From assembly GCF_001704615.3 (NCBI RefSeq), contig NZ_CP029397.2, forward strand, positions 744,001 through 808,000: a DNA stretch of 64,000 nt, read 5' to 3'. This DNA comes from Acinetobacter defluvii. Its GTDB lineage: Bacteria; Pseudomonadota; Gammaproteobacteria; Pseudomonadales; Moraxellaceae. Each line of letters begins with the position of its first letter. Position 1 is the stretch's first letter. The notes under the pieces are model-generated. The model worked only from the letters and a program-made list of their open reading frames with translations. It ran no database searches and was not told the DNA's origin. Made by a program: the position numbers and the translations under genes. Shown here one piece after another: positions 54,922-63,509 of this stretch.

Positions 54922-55860
54922 TTAAATTAGAATTTCAGTAATTTGAGAAGGATTGAGTTGAAAAATATTTTTTTGAGTCATTGGTTTATATAAGATACTT
55001 TTTGAAGCATAGGCTTCATGAAAGTCGCTCATTGAAACAACTAGGCGGTTATTGTTCATCGCATTTAAGCAACTCTGGTGTACAAGCTGCATAACATAAG
55101 CTTGAAAGCCACTAGTCGCTAAAAATATTCGCGTGGATAGATCTTTTGAGCTAATTTCTGGATCAAATCTAATGTCAAAATTCTTTAACATATATATAGA
55201 AATTTGCTTTAAAAAAGGTATTAGTGTCGAATTTTCTGCATGTACATCTAAAGTCAGAGGGTTGAGTTTTACAACACATGAGAACCTTCGTGCTAATTGG
55301 CTATCAATGAACAGATTGTGTTGAATATTCGGTAATCCGACTAAACATATAGATATTTTCGTTTCATCCGCTAATGTCTTGATCCAATTCGCAACATTTT
55401 CTGAAGTCTTATTTTTTTGAGCGCTTGAGCTGTAAATGTGATGAAACTCATCAAGCATAATCAGTTGTGTTTTGCATTCTTTTAAAAGAATGCGTAATCG
55501 ATAATTTAATTGCTCACTAGTACCTTTGTGGTCAGTACATCCAAGCTCTTCTAGCATTCTGATTGCTAGGCTCTTGATCGTGATTGGAGATGGGACTGGA
55601 AAATAAAAAGCGGGAACAATTAACTTCTCCATATTATCTTCAATAGATTTATATGTTTTATATCTACTTCTAATAAGCTTACATATCGTTGATTTACCAA
55701 CACCTCCTTCACCAAGCAATAATGAGCCGATAGGACGATTATTCAGGTAACTCATCTGCATACATTCATCAATACAGGTCAAAGCATTTGAAAAATCAGA
55801 ATGGTGACAAATGAAGTTTCTTAACTTAGAGAGAACTTCAATATTTGTATTATTATTCAT
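54922..55860 (-). CDS. TnsC/TniB-like AAA+ ATPase
   Basis: A 312-residue ATPase that assembles on target DNA and licenses the transposase. Walker A GEGGVGKST (50-58), Walker B LIMLDEFHH with D137/E138 and sensor-like NIQHNLFIDSQLARRF are intact. Its start overlaps the tnsB stop by eight bases, so translation is coupled. The size and motif layout are closer to TniB/TnsC of the Tn5053/Tn6022 type than to the larger TnsC of Tn7. Confidence 0.9.
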   Translation of the reverse strand: MNNNTNIEVLSKLRNFICHHSDFSNALTCIDECMQMSYLNNRPIGSLLLGEGGVGKSTICKLIRSRYKTYKSIEDNMEKLIVPAFYFPVPSPITIKSLAIRMLEELGCTDHKGTSEQLNYRLRILLKECKTQLIMLDEFHHIYSSSAQKNKTSENVANWIKTLADETKISICLVGLPNIQHNLFIDSQLARRFSCVVKLNPLTLDVHAENSTLIPFLKQISIYMLKNFDIRFDPEISSKDLSTRIFLATSGFQAYVMQLVHQSCLNAMNNNRLVVSMSDFHEAYASKSILYKPMTQKNIFQLNPSQITEILI

Positions 55861-57742
55861 CGAAATTAATCTCTTCGTAAAAAAAATCAGTTAAATCTGA
55901 ATGTAAATTGTCATATGCAAGGTGAGGGACATCGTCTATATGAATATTGGATGAACGTACATCAACTTTTTCATCATTTAGACTTGTTAGCTTTAAACGA
56001 TCTTCCTGCTGTTTAATCATTAGTGGTAAATCATTTTTAACTTGTCTAAAACGTTTATTCTTTTTATTAAGTGTTTGTATTTTTAATAAGAAGTTTAAGC
56101 GTGCTAGATATAAAGTCTCTTCATTTTTGATCTCATTAGGATCAGATTTATACTTTTCACGTATTATTTCTTTGGCTTCAAGCCATTCGGCTAAAGTCAA
56201 ATCTTTAGTTGCGTTAGGATAAATGGAGTCGGCTTGAATTAGATTGCTTTTATTGAAAGGATCTTGAACATAGATAGTGCTTAAATCTAGCTGGTCGACA
56301 TAAACGGTAACTTTCTCTTTGAAATGAGAATTTAATGTTGCGAGGGCATGAGATTTATATCTTAGTCCTTTTAGATTTATTTGATCTTTACTTATTTTAT
56401 ATCGAAAAACAGTTCTACATTTTCTTTCAACTTCTAATTTTGGAATAGTTAGTGGAGGTAGTATTTTTGAAGCATCATCCCACATTTTTTCTGGTCGCTG
56501 TTGGGTGCCAGAATGCACTCTTTTATGATAAATATTTTCAATCCATTCATTCACTAAATCTCTCAATGTATCAAGTGTATAACAAGCATTTCCTATAGAG
56601 TCATAATCACCACGATGCAATGGTGATGAATACGTAGTACCTCTGAGTTTATGAATAATACTTTCATTAAGTGATTTAAAGAAACTTTCAACATGCGCTT
56701 TGTTATTTGGCAAATATGGTTGTGATTCAGATTTTGTAATATTGAAATTATTACAAAAATTAGCTAAGGCATTATTGTTAAATTCGCAACCATTGTCTGG
56801 GATTATTACCGTTGGAAGGCCTCCAGTTTTTCCAATATAGGGTCTCATTAACATATTTTTAAGCGTAAGTAATGTTTTTGTTGCTGATGGAGGTAACATG
56901 CATAAGTGCCATCCAACGATTGCTCGTGTATAAACATCTATAGCAATGCAAAGCTGTGGTCTACCAAGTACGTTTCCGTTTTGATCTATGATAATGCAAT
57001 CAATCTCATGTGTATCGATTTCAACTATTGCAAGTAGTCCATAAGAGATTAAACTCTGACCCGATGCCTTAAATTTTCTATTTGCTTCTTTTGATCCATT
57101 TTTATTTTTAACCACAATATAGGGATCAATTCTTTTAAAACGTCGATATATAGTTCGTTCTGACGGTATTTTTGAATTTGTATTGAGTGACCTAATTCGT
57201 TCTTTAATAATTACATAGGCATCATTTGGACTGAAACTTTCTCTTTCCTTAATAAAACTGAAAATTACTTCATTAATAATTTTCTCAACTTCGATCGAAA
57301 ATCTAAGACTTTTATTTCCCCCCTTTTCTTGATAAAACCCGTGGAATGAATCTGATTTGTCACGATATATTTTTATATATTTTGCAAGTGTACTTGCAGA
57401 TATTTCTCTAAGATCAGGATTTTCTTTAATTATATTTTTAATTGCAAGTTTCAATTTCCTATTTGAACATGGGATTTGTTTTGAAAAAACGTAGTTAAGA
57501 TACTTAAAAATTTCTTCAAGTGTCAGAGCTTTGTTTTTGTGAAATTGTGGAATACTTAAATTAGTGAACTTTACATCTCCATTTAAAATCTTTTGAATTA
57601 AATCATCTTTGGTTATGAAATACATGTTTCCATTAATGAAATTTGAGTATCGGATGACATCTTGTTCTATATAACATATTTCATAAAATTCATCGTTATA
57701 TGTGATGCGGTCACCAATATTTATACTAAGTTTATTTTTCAT
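55853..57742 (-). CDS. TnsB/TniA-like DDE transposase
   Basis: A 629-residue Mu-type integrase-fold transposase. Catalytic residues: D243 in VEIDTHEID, D316 in VIIPDNGCEF and E352 in AHVESFFKSLN, giving the D-35-E spacing. N-terminal winged-helix and HTH modules (about 70-205) bind the element ends, and the C-terminal beta-barrel and tail (400-629) contact TnsC. It begins 2 nt after tnsA. It is the strand-transfer and 3'-cleavage enzyme of the element. Confidence 0.92.
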   Translation of the reverse strand: MKNKLSINIGDRITYNDEFYEICYIEQDVIRYSNFINGNMYFITKDDLIQKILNGDVKFTNLSIPQFHKNKALTLEEIFKYLNYVFSKQIPCSNRKLKLAIKNIIKENPDLREISASTLAKYIKIYRDKSDSFHGFYQEKGGNKSLRFSIEVEKIINEVIFSFIKERESFSPNDAYVIIKERIRSLNTNSKIPSERTIYRRFKRIDPYIVVKNKNGSKEANRKFKASGQSLISYGLLAIVEIDTHEIDCIIIDQNGNVLGRPQLCIAIDVYTRAIVGWHLCMLPPSATKTLLTLKNMLMRPYIGKTGGLPTVIIPDNGCEFNNNALANFCNNFNITKSESQPYLPNNKAHVESFFKSLNESIIHKLRGTTYSSPLHRGDYDSIGNACYTLDTLRDLVNEWIENIYHKRVHSGTQQRPEKMWDDASKILPPLTIPKLEVERKCRTVFRYKISKDQINLKGLRYKSHALATLNSHFKEKVTVYVDQLDLSTIYVQDPFNKSNLIQADSIYPNATKDLTLAEWLEAKEIIREKYKSDPNEIKNEETLYLARLNFLLKIQTLNKKNKRFRQVKNDLPLMIKQQEDRLKLTSLNDEKVDVRSSNIHIDDVPHLAYDNLHSDLTDFFYEEINFDE

Positions 57743-57744
57743 AA

Positions 57745-58428
57745 TTAAACTCCTAAAATTTTTTTATAAAAAATAAAGTAATCAGCAATCATTGGGTTTA
57801 AATTATTTGATTGCATCAAAAGGTATAGGTCTTCTTTTATTTTAAATTTTGCATTATTAATAATGATTTCTGCTTTATCTAAATCAGATTTATTTAATAT
57901 TTTATGGTTTGCGCGTTGATAGCTGATATTTAAAAATAGATAATCTTGTTTTGAAAGAAGATTATGGCGATCAAAGGTCTTGAATTTAATACAATGATTT
58001 TTTAAAATTTCCTCTGCAATTTTAAATCTTGAAAAAATTCTTTCCGAAATTGTTTTTAAATTTGGTTTTATTTCATGAACTTCAAATCCATTTGATTTTT
58101 TGATAATGAAATCTGGAATAATAAAATGTTGATCACTAATAAAGATTTGAACTGCTTGTGTTCGATACTGAAGTATATTTTCATCACGCTCTAAACTTAT
58201 TGCATGAGCAAGTTCTAAATTGCTTTCAAGACAGATGAGGCCTTCATTTTTTGTGCTTGGAAAGAGTGAAACACGGCTACCAATACGTGATTTTATTCTA
58301 CGTTCACCAATGAACTTTGATGATACATGTGTTTGTTTTCGAAAAGCATCTTCAAATTTTTCATGTAGGTTTTGATTCAGATGCTCTAATTTTTGTTCTA
58401 AATAGCTTGATTGCATTGCTGTTCTCAC
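57745..58428 (-). CDS. TnsA-like endonuclease
   Basis: A 227-residue protein with the TnsA restriction-enzyme fold: E68 in CLESNLE, D106 in HFIIPDF and K121 in VHEIKP form the E-D-K active site, which cuts the 5' strands and makes transposition cut-and-paste. The C-terminal region binds TnsC. The start may be the ATG at 58416 (MQSSYLEQ) rather than GTG 58428; no ribosome site is strong for either. It is first in the tns operon and follows a hairpin-rich leader. Confidence 0.87.
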   Translation of the reverse strand: MRTAMQSSYLEQKLEHLNQNLHEKFEDAFRKQTHVSSKFIGERRIKSRIGSRVSLFPSTKNEGLICLESNLELAHAISLERDENILQYRTQAVQIFISDQHFIIPDFIIKKSNGFEVHEIKPNLKTISERIFSRFKIAEEILKNHCIKFKTFDRHNLLSKQDYLFLNISYQRANHKILNKSDLDKAEIIINNAKFKIKEDLYLLMQSNNLNPMIADYFIFYKKILGV

Positions 58429-58453
58429 ATTTTTTAGGATGAGATAAAACGCT

Positions 58454-58576
58454 GAGCAATTTTGATTTTATTGCTCAAGGCTTGACGGAACCTTGCAATC
58501 AAGAGATACTAAAAACGCCAATAGTTAGCTTTCTCTTGATTGCAAACGGGTAGAGCGGATTCTATGAGTCCGCTTT
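58454..58576. promoter_or_regulatory. hairpin-rich leader between the regulator gene and tnsA
   Basis: Three successive inverted repeats lie in the 158-nt gap: GAGCAAT / ATTGCTC (58454-58476), TTGCAATCAAGAGA / TCTCTTGATTGCAA (14 bp, 58493-58545) and AGCGGA / TCCGCT (58554-58576). The last has a T-rich tail only on the plus strand. It may be an operator array, an attenuator of the tns operon, or a short structured RNA. Confidence 0.6.
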
Positions 58577-58586
58577 ATTTTTTAAG

Positions 58587-58781
58587 TCATTTTTCTTTCT
58601 CCTCTAGAATTAATCCAAGAGCAACAGCAATTCGTCGACTTTCGCCACGCTGAGGTAAACGATTGGTATTTAGGATTCTATATACTAAATCTCTTGAAAA
58701 ATTATGTTTTAAGCTCCAATCAGAAACACTCATTTCTGACTGCTCAAACTCTTTTTTTATCTGATATCTTGTCTTTGTCAT
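58587..58781 (-). CDS. small HTH DNA-binding protein, putative transposition regulator
   Basis: A 64-residue basic protein with one helix-turn-helix (VSDWSLKHNFSRDLVYRIL, about 19-37) followed by a basic Arg-rich turn and a short tail. It is like small regulators of phage and transposon origin found in Acinetobacter. It faces the same way as the tns genes and lies just upstream of their leader, so it probably controls them. The name is inferred from position and size. Confidence 0.72.
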   Translation of the reverse strand: MTKTRYQIKKEFEQSEMSVSDWSLKHNFSRDLVYRILNTNRLPQRGESRRIAVALGLILEEKEK

Positions 58782-58952
58782 AGTGATAATAATAAGAAAA
58801 ATTTATATAAACTTATGTTCTTTTTTTGATTTTATCAAGTGTTTTTTTTATTTATTATAAAAAAATTAATGGATTAATTAATGTTTATTTTTTAATTATT
58901 GATATTTTATATTTATTATTATTTAATGTTTTGTGATTGTTTATTTTGTTTT
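58782..58952. other. very AT-rich promoter region of the transposon regulator
   Basis: 170 bases, about 85 percent A+T by eye, upstream of the small HTH gene. AACTTATGT at 58810-58818 matches the inverse of the end-repeat core (ACATAAGTT), which could be chance in such DNA or a transposase or regulator binding site. Confidence 0.4.
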
Positions 58953-59432
58953 TCAATAAGTGCAGTGTTGTAGGTTTTTAATAATATCTATTATTATTTC
59001 TTTCTCATTATTAAGTTTATTAATATTTTTTTTAATTAATGAAATATAATTATTGAAACAAAAATCAATGGAATTGACCTTTTTCTTAATTATCTCTATA
59101 TCTTTGATTTTATTGTTTTTTATTATGATTTCTAATTGTAGTTCTTCTAATCGTTTTTCTAATGTTTCTTTTGCTTTTTTCTCGCAGTGATATTGTCTAA
59201 ATTTAGCCAATTTTTCTGTTTCTGAGTAGAGTTTTTCATTATCTTCATAATAAATAATTAGATATTCATAATTAACTAACTCTTTGATTAAAGAGTACGT
59301 TTGTTGCTGAATTGAATCAGAATTTGGATTGATTTCTTGCCAAATTCGTTTTGGTTTAAATGCAAACAAAAGTGGATCATTTTCTACAATTTTTAGAAAA
59401 TCCTCCTTTAGTGGATGATTGAACTCATTCAT
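58953..59432 (-). CDS. hypothetical coiled-coil protein
   Basis: A 159-residue protein; residues 1-60 are globular and the rest is a long charged coiled coil (about 80-150, Lys/Glu/Ile-rich). No membrane segment or catalytic motif is visible. It is transcribed leftward, divergent from the XRE regulator gene, with only about 95 nt between the starts. Very AT-rich codons mark it as part of the transferred segment. The function is unknown. Confidence 0.6.
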   Translation of the reverse strand: MNEFNHPLKEDFLKIVENDPLLFAFKPKRIWQEINPNSDSIQQQTYSLIKELVNYEYLIIYYEDNEKLYSETEKLAKFRQYHCEKKAKETLEKRLEELQLEIIIKNNKIKDIEIIKKKVNSIDFCFNNYISLIKKNINKLNNEKEIIIDIIKNLQHCTY

Positions 59433-59526
59433 GAAGACATACTTTTAATTTCTAAAAGAGGATTATAGTCCGTGGATGTTTAATCCTCAAATAGTGATAG
59501 TTCTGTTTTTTGAGCAATTGATTCAA

Positions 59527-59733
59527 ATGACAGAATTATCGATAATATTAGGTCAAAATATACGCAAAGCAAGGAAAGAGAAAAACCTTTCACAAGAAAA
59601 GTTAGCATTGTTATGCGAATTTGATAGAAGCTATCTGGGGCGTATAGAAAGAGGAGAAGTAAATATAACGGTTTTAAAACTATATGAAATAGCGAAAGTT
59701 TTAGAGGTTGATATTCGAATATTGCTTGTCTAA
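59527..59733 (+). CDS. XRE-family transcriptional regulator
   Basis: A 68-residue protein that is almost entirely one helix-turn-helix domain (LGQNIRKARKEKNLSQEKLALLC, then DRSYLGRIERGEVN). This resembles the small control proteins of restriction systems and transposons. The ATG at 59527 begins the domain; the longer frame from 59476 adds a hydrophobic segment not seen in the family. It is divergent from the coiled-coil gene and probably represses both. Confidence 0.8.
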   Translation: MTELSIILGQNIRKARKEKNLSQEKLALLCEFDRSYLGRIERGEVNITVLKLYEIAKVLEVDIRILLV

Positions 59734-59934
59734 TTCAAGATATACGATTTTATAGTTAGAAATTAGAATAATTTTTCTGATAATAGTCTGATGAGAATAT
59801 TTATTGTTAATCTTTTGAACTATATTGGTTGTATACAGGCTCATATTTTTATTTATGATTTTTTTAGAGGAAAGTTTAATTTATTATGAGTTTTTAGAAT
59901 AAGCGACTATATAGTTAGTATCTATGAGATTTAT

Positions 59935-60105
59935 ATGGAAAATTCAGTTAAAAAATATGGCGTTAAAATAGTTTCTCGTCCGAAAATAAAGGCTTCTAAA
60001 AAGCTTGATTTAACTGGTAAAGAGGGAGAGAAAATTGTTGAGTATGAAACGAAATTGCTTCTAATTCGCCATAAAAAAGCATTCGAACGTTTGGCTGATT
60101 TATAG
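59935..60105 (+). CDS. small basic protein (56 residues)
   Basis: The frame begins MENSVKKYGVKIVSRPKIKAS and ends KAFERLADL. It is lysine-rich and predicted helical in the second half (GEKIVEYETKLLLIRHKKAF). It lies between the XRE gene and the helicase, in the same direction. I see no good ribosome binding site, but the amino acid composition is protein-like, unlike the neighbouring AT-rich frames. Toxin-antitoxin and regulatory roles are open; none is shown. Confidence 0.5.
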   Translation: MENSVKKYGVKIVSRPKIKASKKLDLTGKEGEKIVEYETKLLLIRHKKAFERLADL

Positions 60106-60292
60106 TGTATTTCTTCAAATACCTATATGTTGTAGTTAATTCTTAATTTTTTTATGAAAAATATAGACTTATAAAAAAATCATCCCAATTAAATATAATA
60201 TTTATATGATGGTTTACCCCCCGATTTCTTGTCTAAAAACATTAAATGTGTTAAAGAAATACGAAATATAATTTTTTATAAAGTGGGTTTAT
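60106..60292. other. spacer before the helicase gene
   Basis: About 190 AT-rich bases that must carry the helicase promoter. AAAGTGGGTT precedes the helicase ATG by a few bases. There is no gene. Confidence 0.4.
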
Positions 60293-63283
60293 ATGGGGCA
60301 ATTAGAAGAGTTTAAAGTAGGGAAAAGTACGATAACTAAGCTGTCATTCAATGATCATGAGCACTCACCCGATTCAGTTTTTAAATCATGGTTGAAGTCT
60401 AATTTGATTTTTATTGAAGAAAATCAAGCTTTAGGAGTTATTGGACTTAGACCACCACAATTAGGTGGAATATTTGCAGCTCTGGGCTATGAAAAATCTG
60501 ATGAGAAAAATGCAGCGACAATTGTTATGCCAACGGGCACAGGTAAAACTGAAACGATTCTATCAATTGTAGTAGCTGGTAAGTTTAAAAAAACTCTTGT
60601 TATTGTTCCATCAGATGCCCTACGAGAGCAGACAAAAACTAAGTTTGTTGAACTTGGTTTATTAAGAGAGTTAGGTCTAGTTACGAATGATATTCTTAAT
60701 CCAGTAGTTTCAACTATCAAACATGGGATTACTAATACGGAAGAATTATCCAAAATATTAAATGCTAATGTTTTAATAGCATCTGCGGCTTCATTATCAA
60801 AATTTTCAAAAGAATTTTTTGATAAGCTTACTAGTGAATGTACACATTTAATAGTTGACGAGGCTCATCATGTAACGGCTTCTACTTGGGCAAGGATTAA
60901 ATCACAATTTAGAGATAAATCAGTCTTTCAATTTACAGCCACTCCATTCCGAAGTGATGGTTCAAGGGTAGAAGGAAAAATAATATTCAATTACCCTTTA
61001 AAACGGGCACAAGAGGAAGGATATTTCAAACCTATCATTTTTCATCCTGTACGAGAATTTGTTGAAGAAAAATCGGATGAGGCGATAGCTAAGCAAGCTA
61101 TATTGTTATTAAGAGAAGATTTAGAAAATGGGTTAGATCACATAGTTATGGCTAGAGCTTCATCTATGAAGCGAGCTAAAGATATCTTCAGTATATATTC
61201 GAAAGAAACAGATCTTAAACCTGTATTAATAGATAGTAAAACTAAGAAGAAAGCAGAAGTTCTTAAAGCAATTAGAAATAGAGAACATAAGATCATCGTA
61301 TGTGTAAATATGCTTGGAGAGGGATTCGATCTTCCTCAGTTGAAAATTTCAGCCATTCATGACCCCCATAAAAGTATCAATGTAATGCTCCAATTTACGG
61401 GTAGATTTACAAGAACGACTAAGAATGTTGGTGATGCCAAGTTTATTGCAAATATTGCCAATCCTAATGTCAATGAAAGTTTGGAAGAACTTTATAAAGA
61501 AGATTCAGACTGGAATACAGTAATTAGCAGTATTAGCTCTAGAAAAATTAAAAATGAAAAAGAGTATCAAGCATTTCGAGAGGAATTTTCTGAACCTAGT
61601 AAATTATTAGATTTGGGATTAACTCCGAGTATAAGTACTACTATTTATAAGATGAAGTTTGCTAAATGGAAGCCAGAGCGGTTTAGTGAGTTTGGGAATA
61701 AACAGTTTCAGATCGTAGATTCAGTAATTAATGACGAACAGGATACATTGATTTTTTCTGTTAAGTCTTATCTACCCGTAGGCTGGACAAGTTCTAAGGA
61801 GCTTTTTGATGAATCATGGGATTTATATATTGCTTTCTATGACAAGGATACAGATTTACTTTTTATCCATTCCTCTTCGAAAGATGGATTAGTCAAGAGA
61901 TTAATGCAACTAATCGCGGAAGATGCTATTCAGATCAAAGGAGAATATATATTTAGAGCATTGGCTCATTTAAAAAGATTAAAGCTTCAAAATGTTGGTC
62001 TTAATAAAAATAAGAAGGGGCTACGTTATTCCATGCATACGGGAACAGAAATTAATGATCAAATTCCCGACATAGAGGCAAATAGAGCAACTAAATCGAA
62101 TATTTTTGGTAAAGGGTATGAAAATGGTCAGCTTGTAAGTATTGGCTGTTCATATAAAGGTAAAATTTGGGCAATGGATAGTGATTCTTTAGACCAGTGG
62201 GTAGCATGGTGCAAAGGAGTGGGTACTAAAATACTAGACGATACTATTAATACAAATGATGTTATGAAAACAGCCATGCAAACTGAGGAGTTGGAAGAGT
62301 TTCCAAATGTTCAGGTACTTGCTGTTGAATGGCCAATAGAAATTCTTAGAAAAAATGAATCGAAAATAATTGTTAAAACGACTAAATGGCAAGAATCATT
62401 AATAAATTGTGACCTAATTTTTAGTGATGAGCAGAATTTAGATCTGAAAGAGCTTAAGTTCTGTTTAAGAACACAATATGGACTTAGTAAAATTTCCATG
62501 AGGATTAAAAGTCGTGGAGAAGTAGTCTTCCATTCAGAAGATAGTCTGGAGATCAAAATAGGCGAACAATTATATTCAATTGCTGAGTTCTTTGAGGAAA
62601 ATCCTCCGACGCTCTTTTTGAGAGATACTTCAATAATCGATGGTGGTTTTAGATATTACCCTAATGATAATTATGCTTACAAATATGACATTAATAATAC
62701 GGAAGACTGGGACTGGCAGGGTGTTGATATATCCGTTGAATCACAAACAGAAAGTAAGCTAAAGCATTCAATTCAATATTCTACGATTAACAAAGTTATG
62801 AATGACTATGATTTTATTTTTGATGATGATGGCGCAGGTGAAATTGCTGATATCGTCGCAATAAAGAATATTGATGATAATAAACTAATCATAGACTTAT
62901 TCCATTGTAAATATTGTTCTAAAAAAGATGGAGTAGCTAAACCAGGTGCGAGAATTGATGATGTATACCAAGTTGTAGGGCAAGCAGAAAAAAGTGTTAA
63001 GTGGTTTGCAGATAAAGAAAGATTAATTTTGCGTTTAATGGAAAGAGAACGAGATCGTTTGAGCCAAGGTAAAGCTTCTAGAATCGATAAAGGAAAGTTC
63101 GAGGACTTAATCAACTTAGCAAAAATTGCAAGGTATGCTGACTTTCAGCTAGGTATTGCTATTGTTCAACCTGCAATTTCCAAAAAGAAGATTTCTGATG
63201 ATCAATTGACTGTGATTGGTGCTACGGCTGCATATATAGATGAAATTAGTGGTGTAAAGCTACGAGTAATAATTAACCAATAA
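60293..63283 (+). CDS. SF2 helicase with nuclease-like C-terminus, putative anti-phage protein
   Basis: A 996-residue protein. The N-terminal DEAH-type helicase core has Walker A MPTGTGKTE (79-87), DEAH (189-192), FTATP (214-218), NMLGEGFDLP (339-348) and QFTGRFTRT (367-375), all intact. The middle (about 420-780) is of unknown fold. The C-terminus has E850, D853, D868 and K873 in IADIVAI...IDLFHCKYC, the spacing of a PD-(D/E)xK-like nuclease site, followed by a conserved YQVVGQAEKSVKW. The context (Tn7-like cargo, XRE gene) suggests phage defence. I do not recognise it as a named system. Confidence 0.8.
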   Translation: MGQLEEFKVGKSTITKLSFNDHEHSPDSVFKSWLKSNLIFIEENQALGVIGLRPPQLGGIFAALGYEKSDEKNAATIVMPTGTGKTETILSIVVAGKFKKTLVIVPSDALREQTKTKFVELGLLRELGLVTNDILNPVVSTIKHGITNTEELSKILNANVLIASAASLSKFSKEFFDKLTSECTHLIVDEAHHVTASTWARIKSQFRDKSVFQFTATPFRSDGSRVEGKIIFNYPLKRAQEEGYFKPIIFHPVREFVEEKSDEAIAKQAILLLREDLENGLDHIVMARASSMKRAKDIFSIYSKETDLKPVLIDSKTKKKAEVLKAIRNREHKIIVCVNMLGEGFDLPQLKISAIHDPHKSINVMLQFTGRFTRTTKNVGDAKFIANIANPNVNESLEELYKEDSDWNTVISSISSRKIKNEKEYQAFREEFSEPSKLLDLGLTPSISTTIYKMKFAKWKPERFSEFGNKQFQIVDSVINDEQDTLIFSVKSYLPVGWTSSKELFDESWDLYIAFYDKDTDLLFIHSSSKDGLVKRLMQLIAEDAIQIKGEYIFRALAHLKRLKLQNVGLNKNKKGLRYSMHTGTEINDQIPDIEANRATKSNIFGKGYENGQLVSIGCSYKGKIWAMDSDSLDQWVAWCKGVGTKILDDTINTNDVMKTAMQTEELEEFPNVQVLAVEWPIEILRKNESKIIVKTTKWQESLINCDLIFSDEQNLDLKELKFCLRTQYGLSKISMRIKSRGEVVFHSEDSLEIKIGEQLYSIAEFFEENPPTLFLRDTSIIDGGFRYYPNDNYAYKYDINNTEDWDWQGVDISVESQTESKLKHSIQYSTINKVMNDYDFIFDDDGAGEIADIVAIKNIDDNKLIIDLFHCKYCSKKDGVAKPGARIDDVYQVVGQAEKSVKWFADKERLILRLMERERDRLSQGKASRIDKGKFEDLINLAKIARYADFQLGIAIVQPAISKKKISDDQLTVIGATAAYIDEISGVKLRVIINQ

Positions 63284-63319
63284 TATTTTTTAGCTCAATT
63301 ATTTTATTATTAACGGATT

Positions 63320-63349
63320 GATTGGTGACCAAAAAAATTGTCACCAATC
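63320..63349. repeat. palindrome after the helicase gene
   Basis: Stem GATTGGTGAC / GTCACCAATC (10 bp) with a 10-nt A-rich loop, 36 nt after the helicase stop. No T run follows on either strand, so it is a poor terminator. Confidence 0.6.
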
Positions 63350-63359
63350 TAACTCAAAG

Positions 63360-63509
63360 GTGTCTATAAAATTAGTGGCTATTCAGCCAATTTATAGAAC
63401 AGGATTTAGTGTAACAAGCATTGAACGTGGATATGACCAAGTTAATGCATTAATAAATAAAAAACTCATAGAGTTATACCCACATCACAACCCTAGAAAA
63501 ACACCATGA
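63360..63509 (+). CDS. possible small protein (49 residues)
   Basis: The frame from GTG 63360 reads SIKLVAIQPIYRTGFSVTSI and ends PHHNPRKTP. AAAGG abuts the start codon, too close for normal initiation. Composition is protein-like and it lies just inside a candidate element end. It could be the remnant of a gene cut by the insertion. Weak call. Confidence 0.3.
   Translation: MSIKLVAIQPIYRTGFSVTSIERGYDQVNALINKKLIELYPHHNPRKTP

Noticed and set aside
48278..58550. Shared GATTGCAAA(C)GGGTAGAG at 48278 and 58538 as attachment sites
   Set aside because: The similarity covers only about 16 bases, one copy lies in the selO terminator hairpin, and neither is at a boundary of the element.
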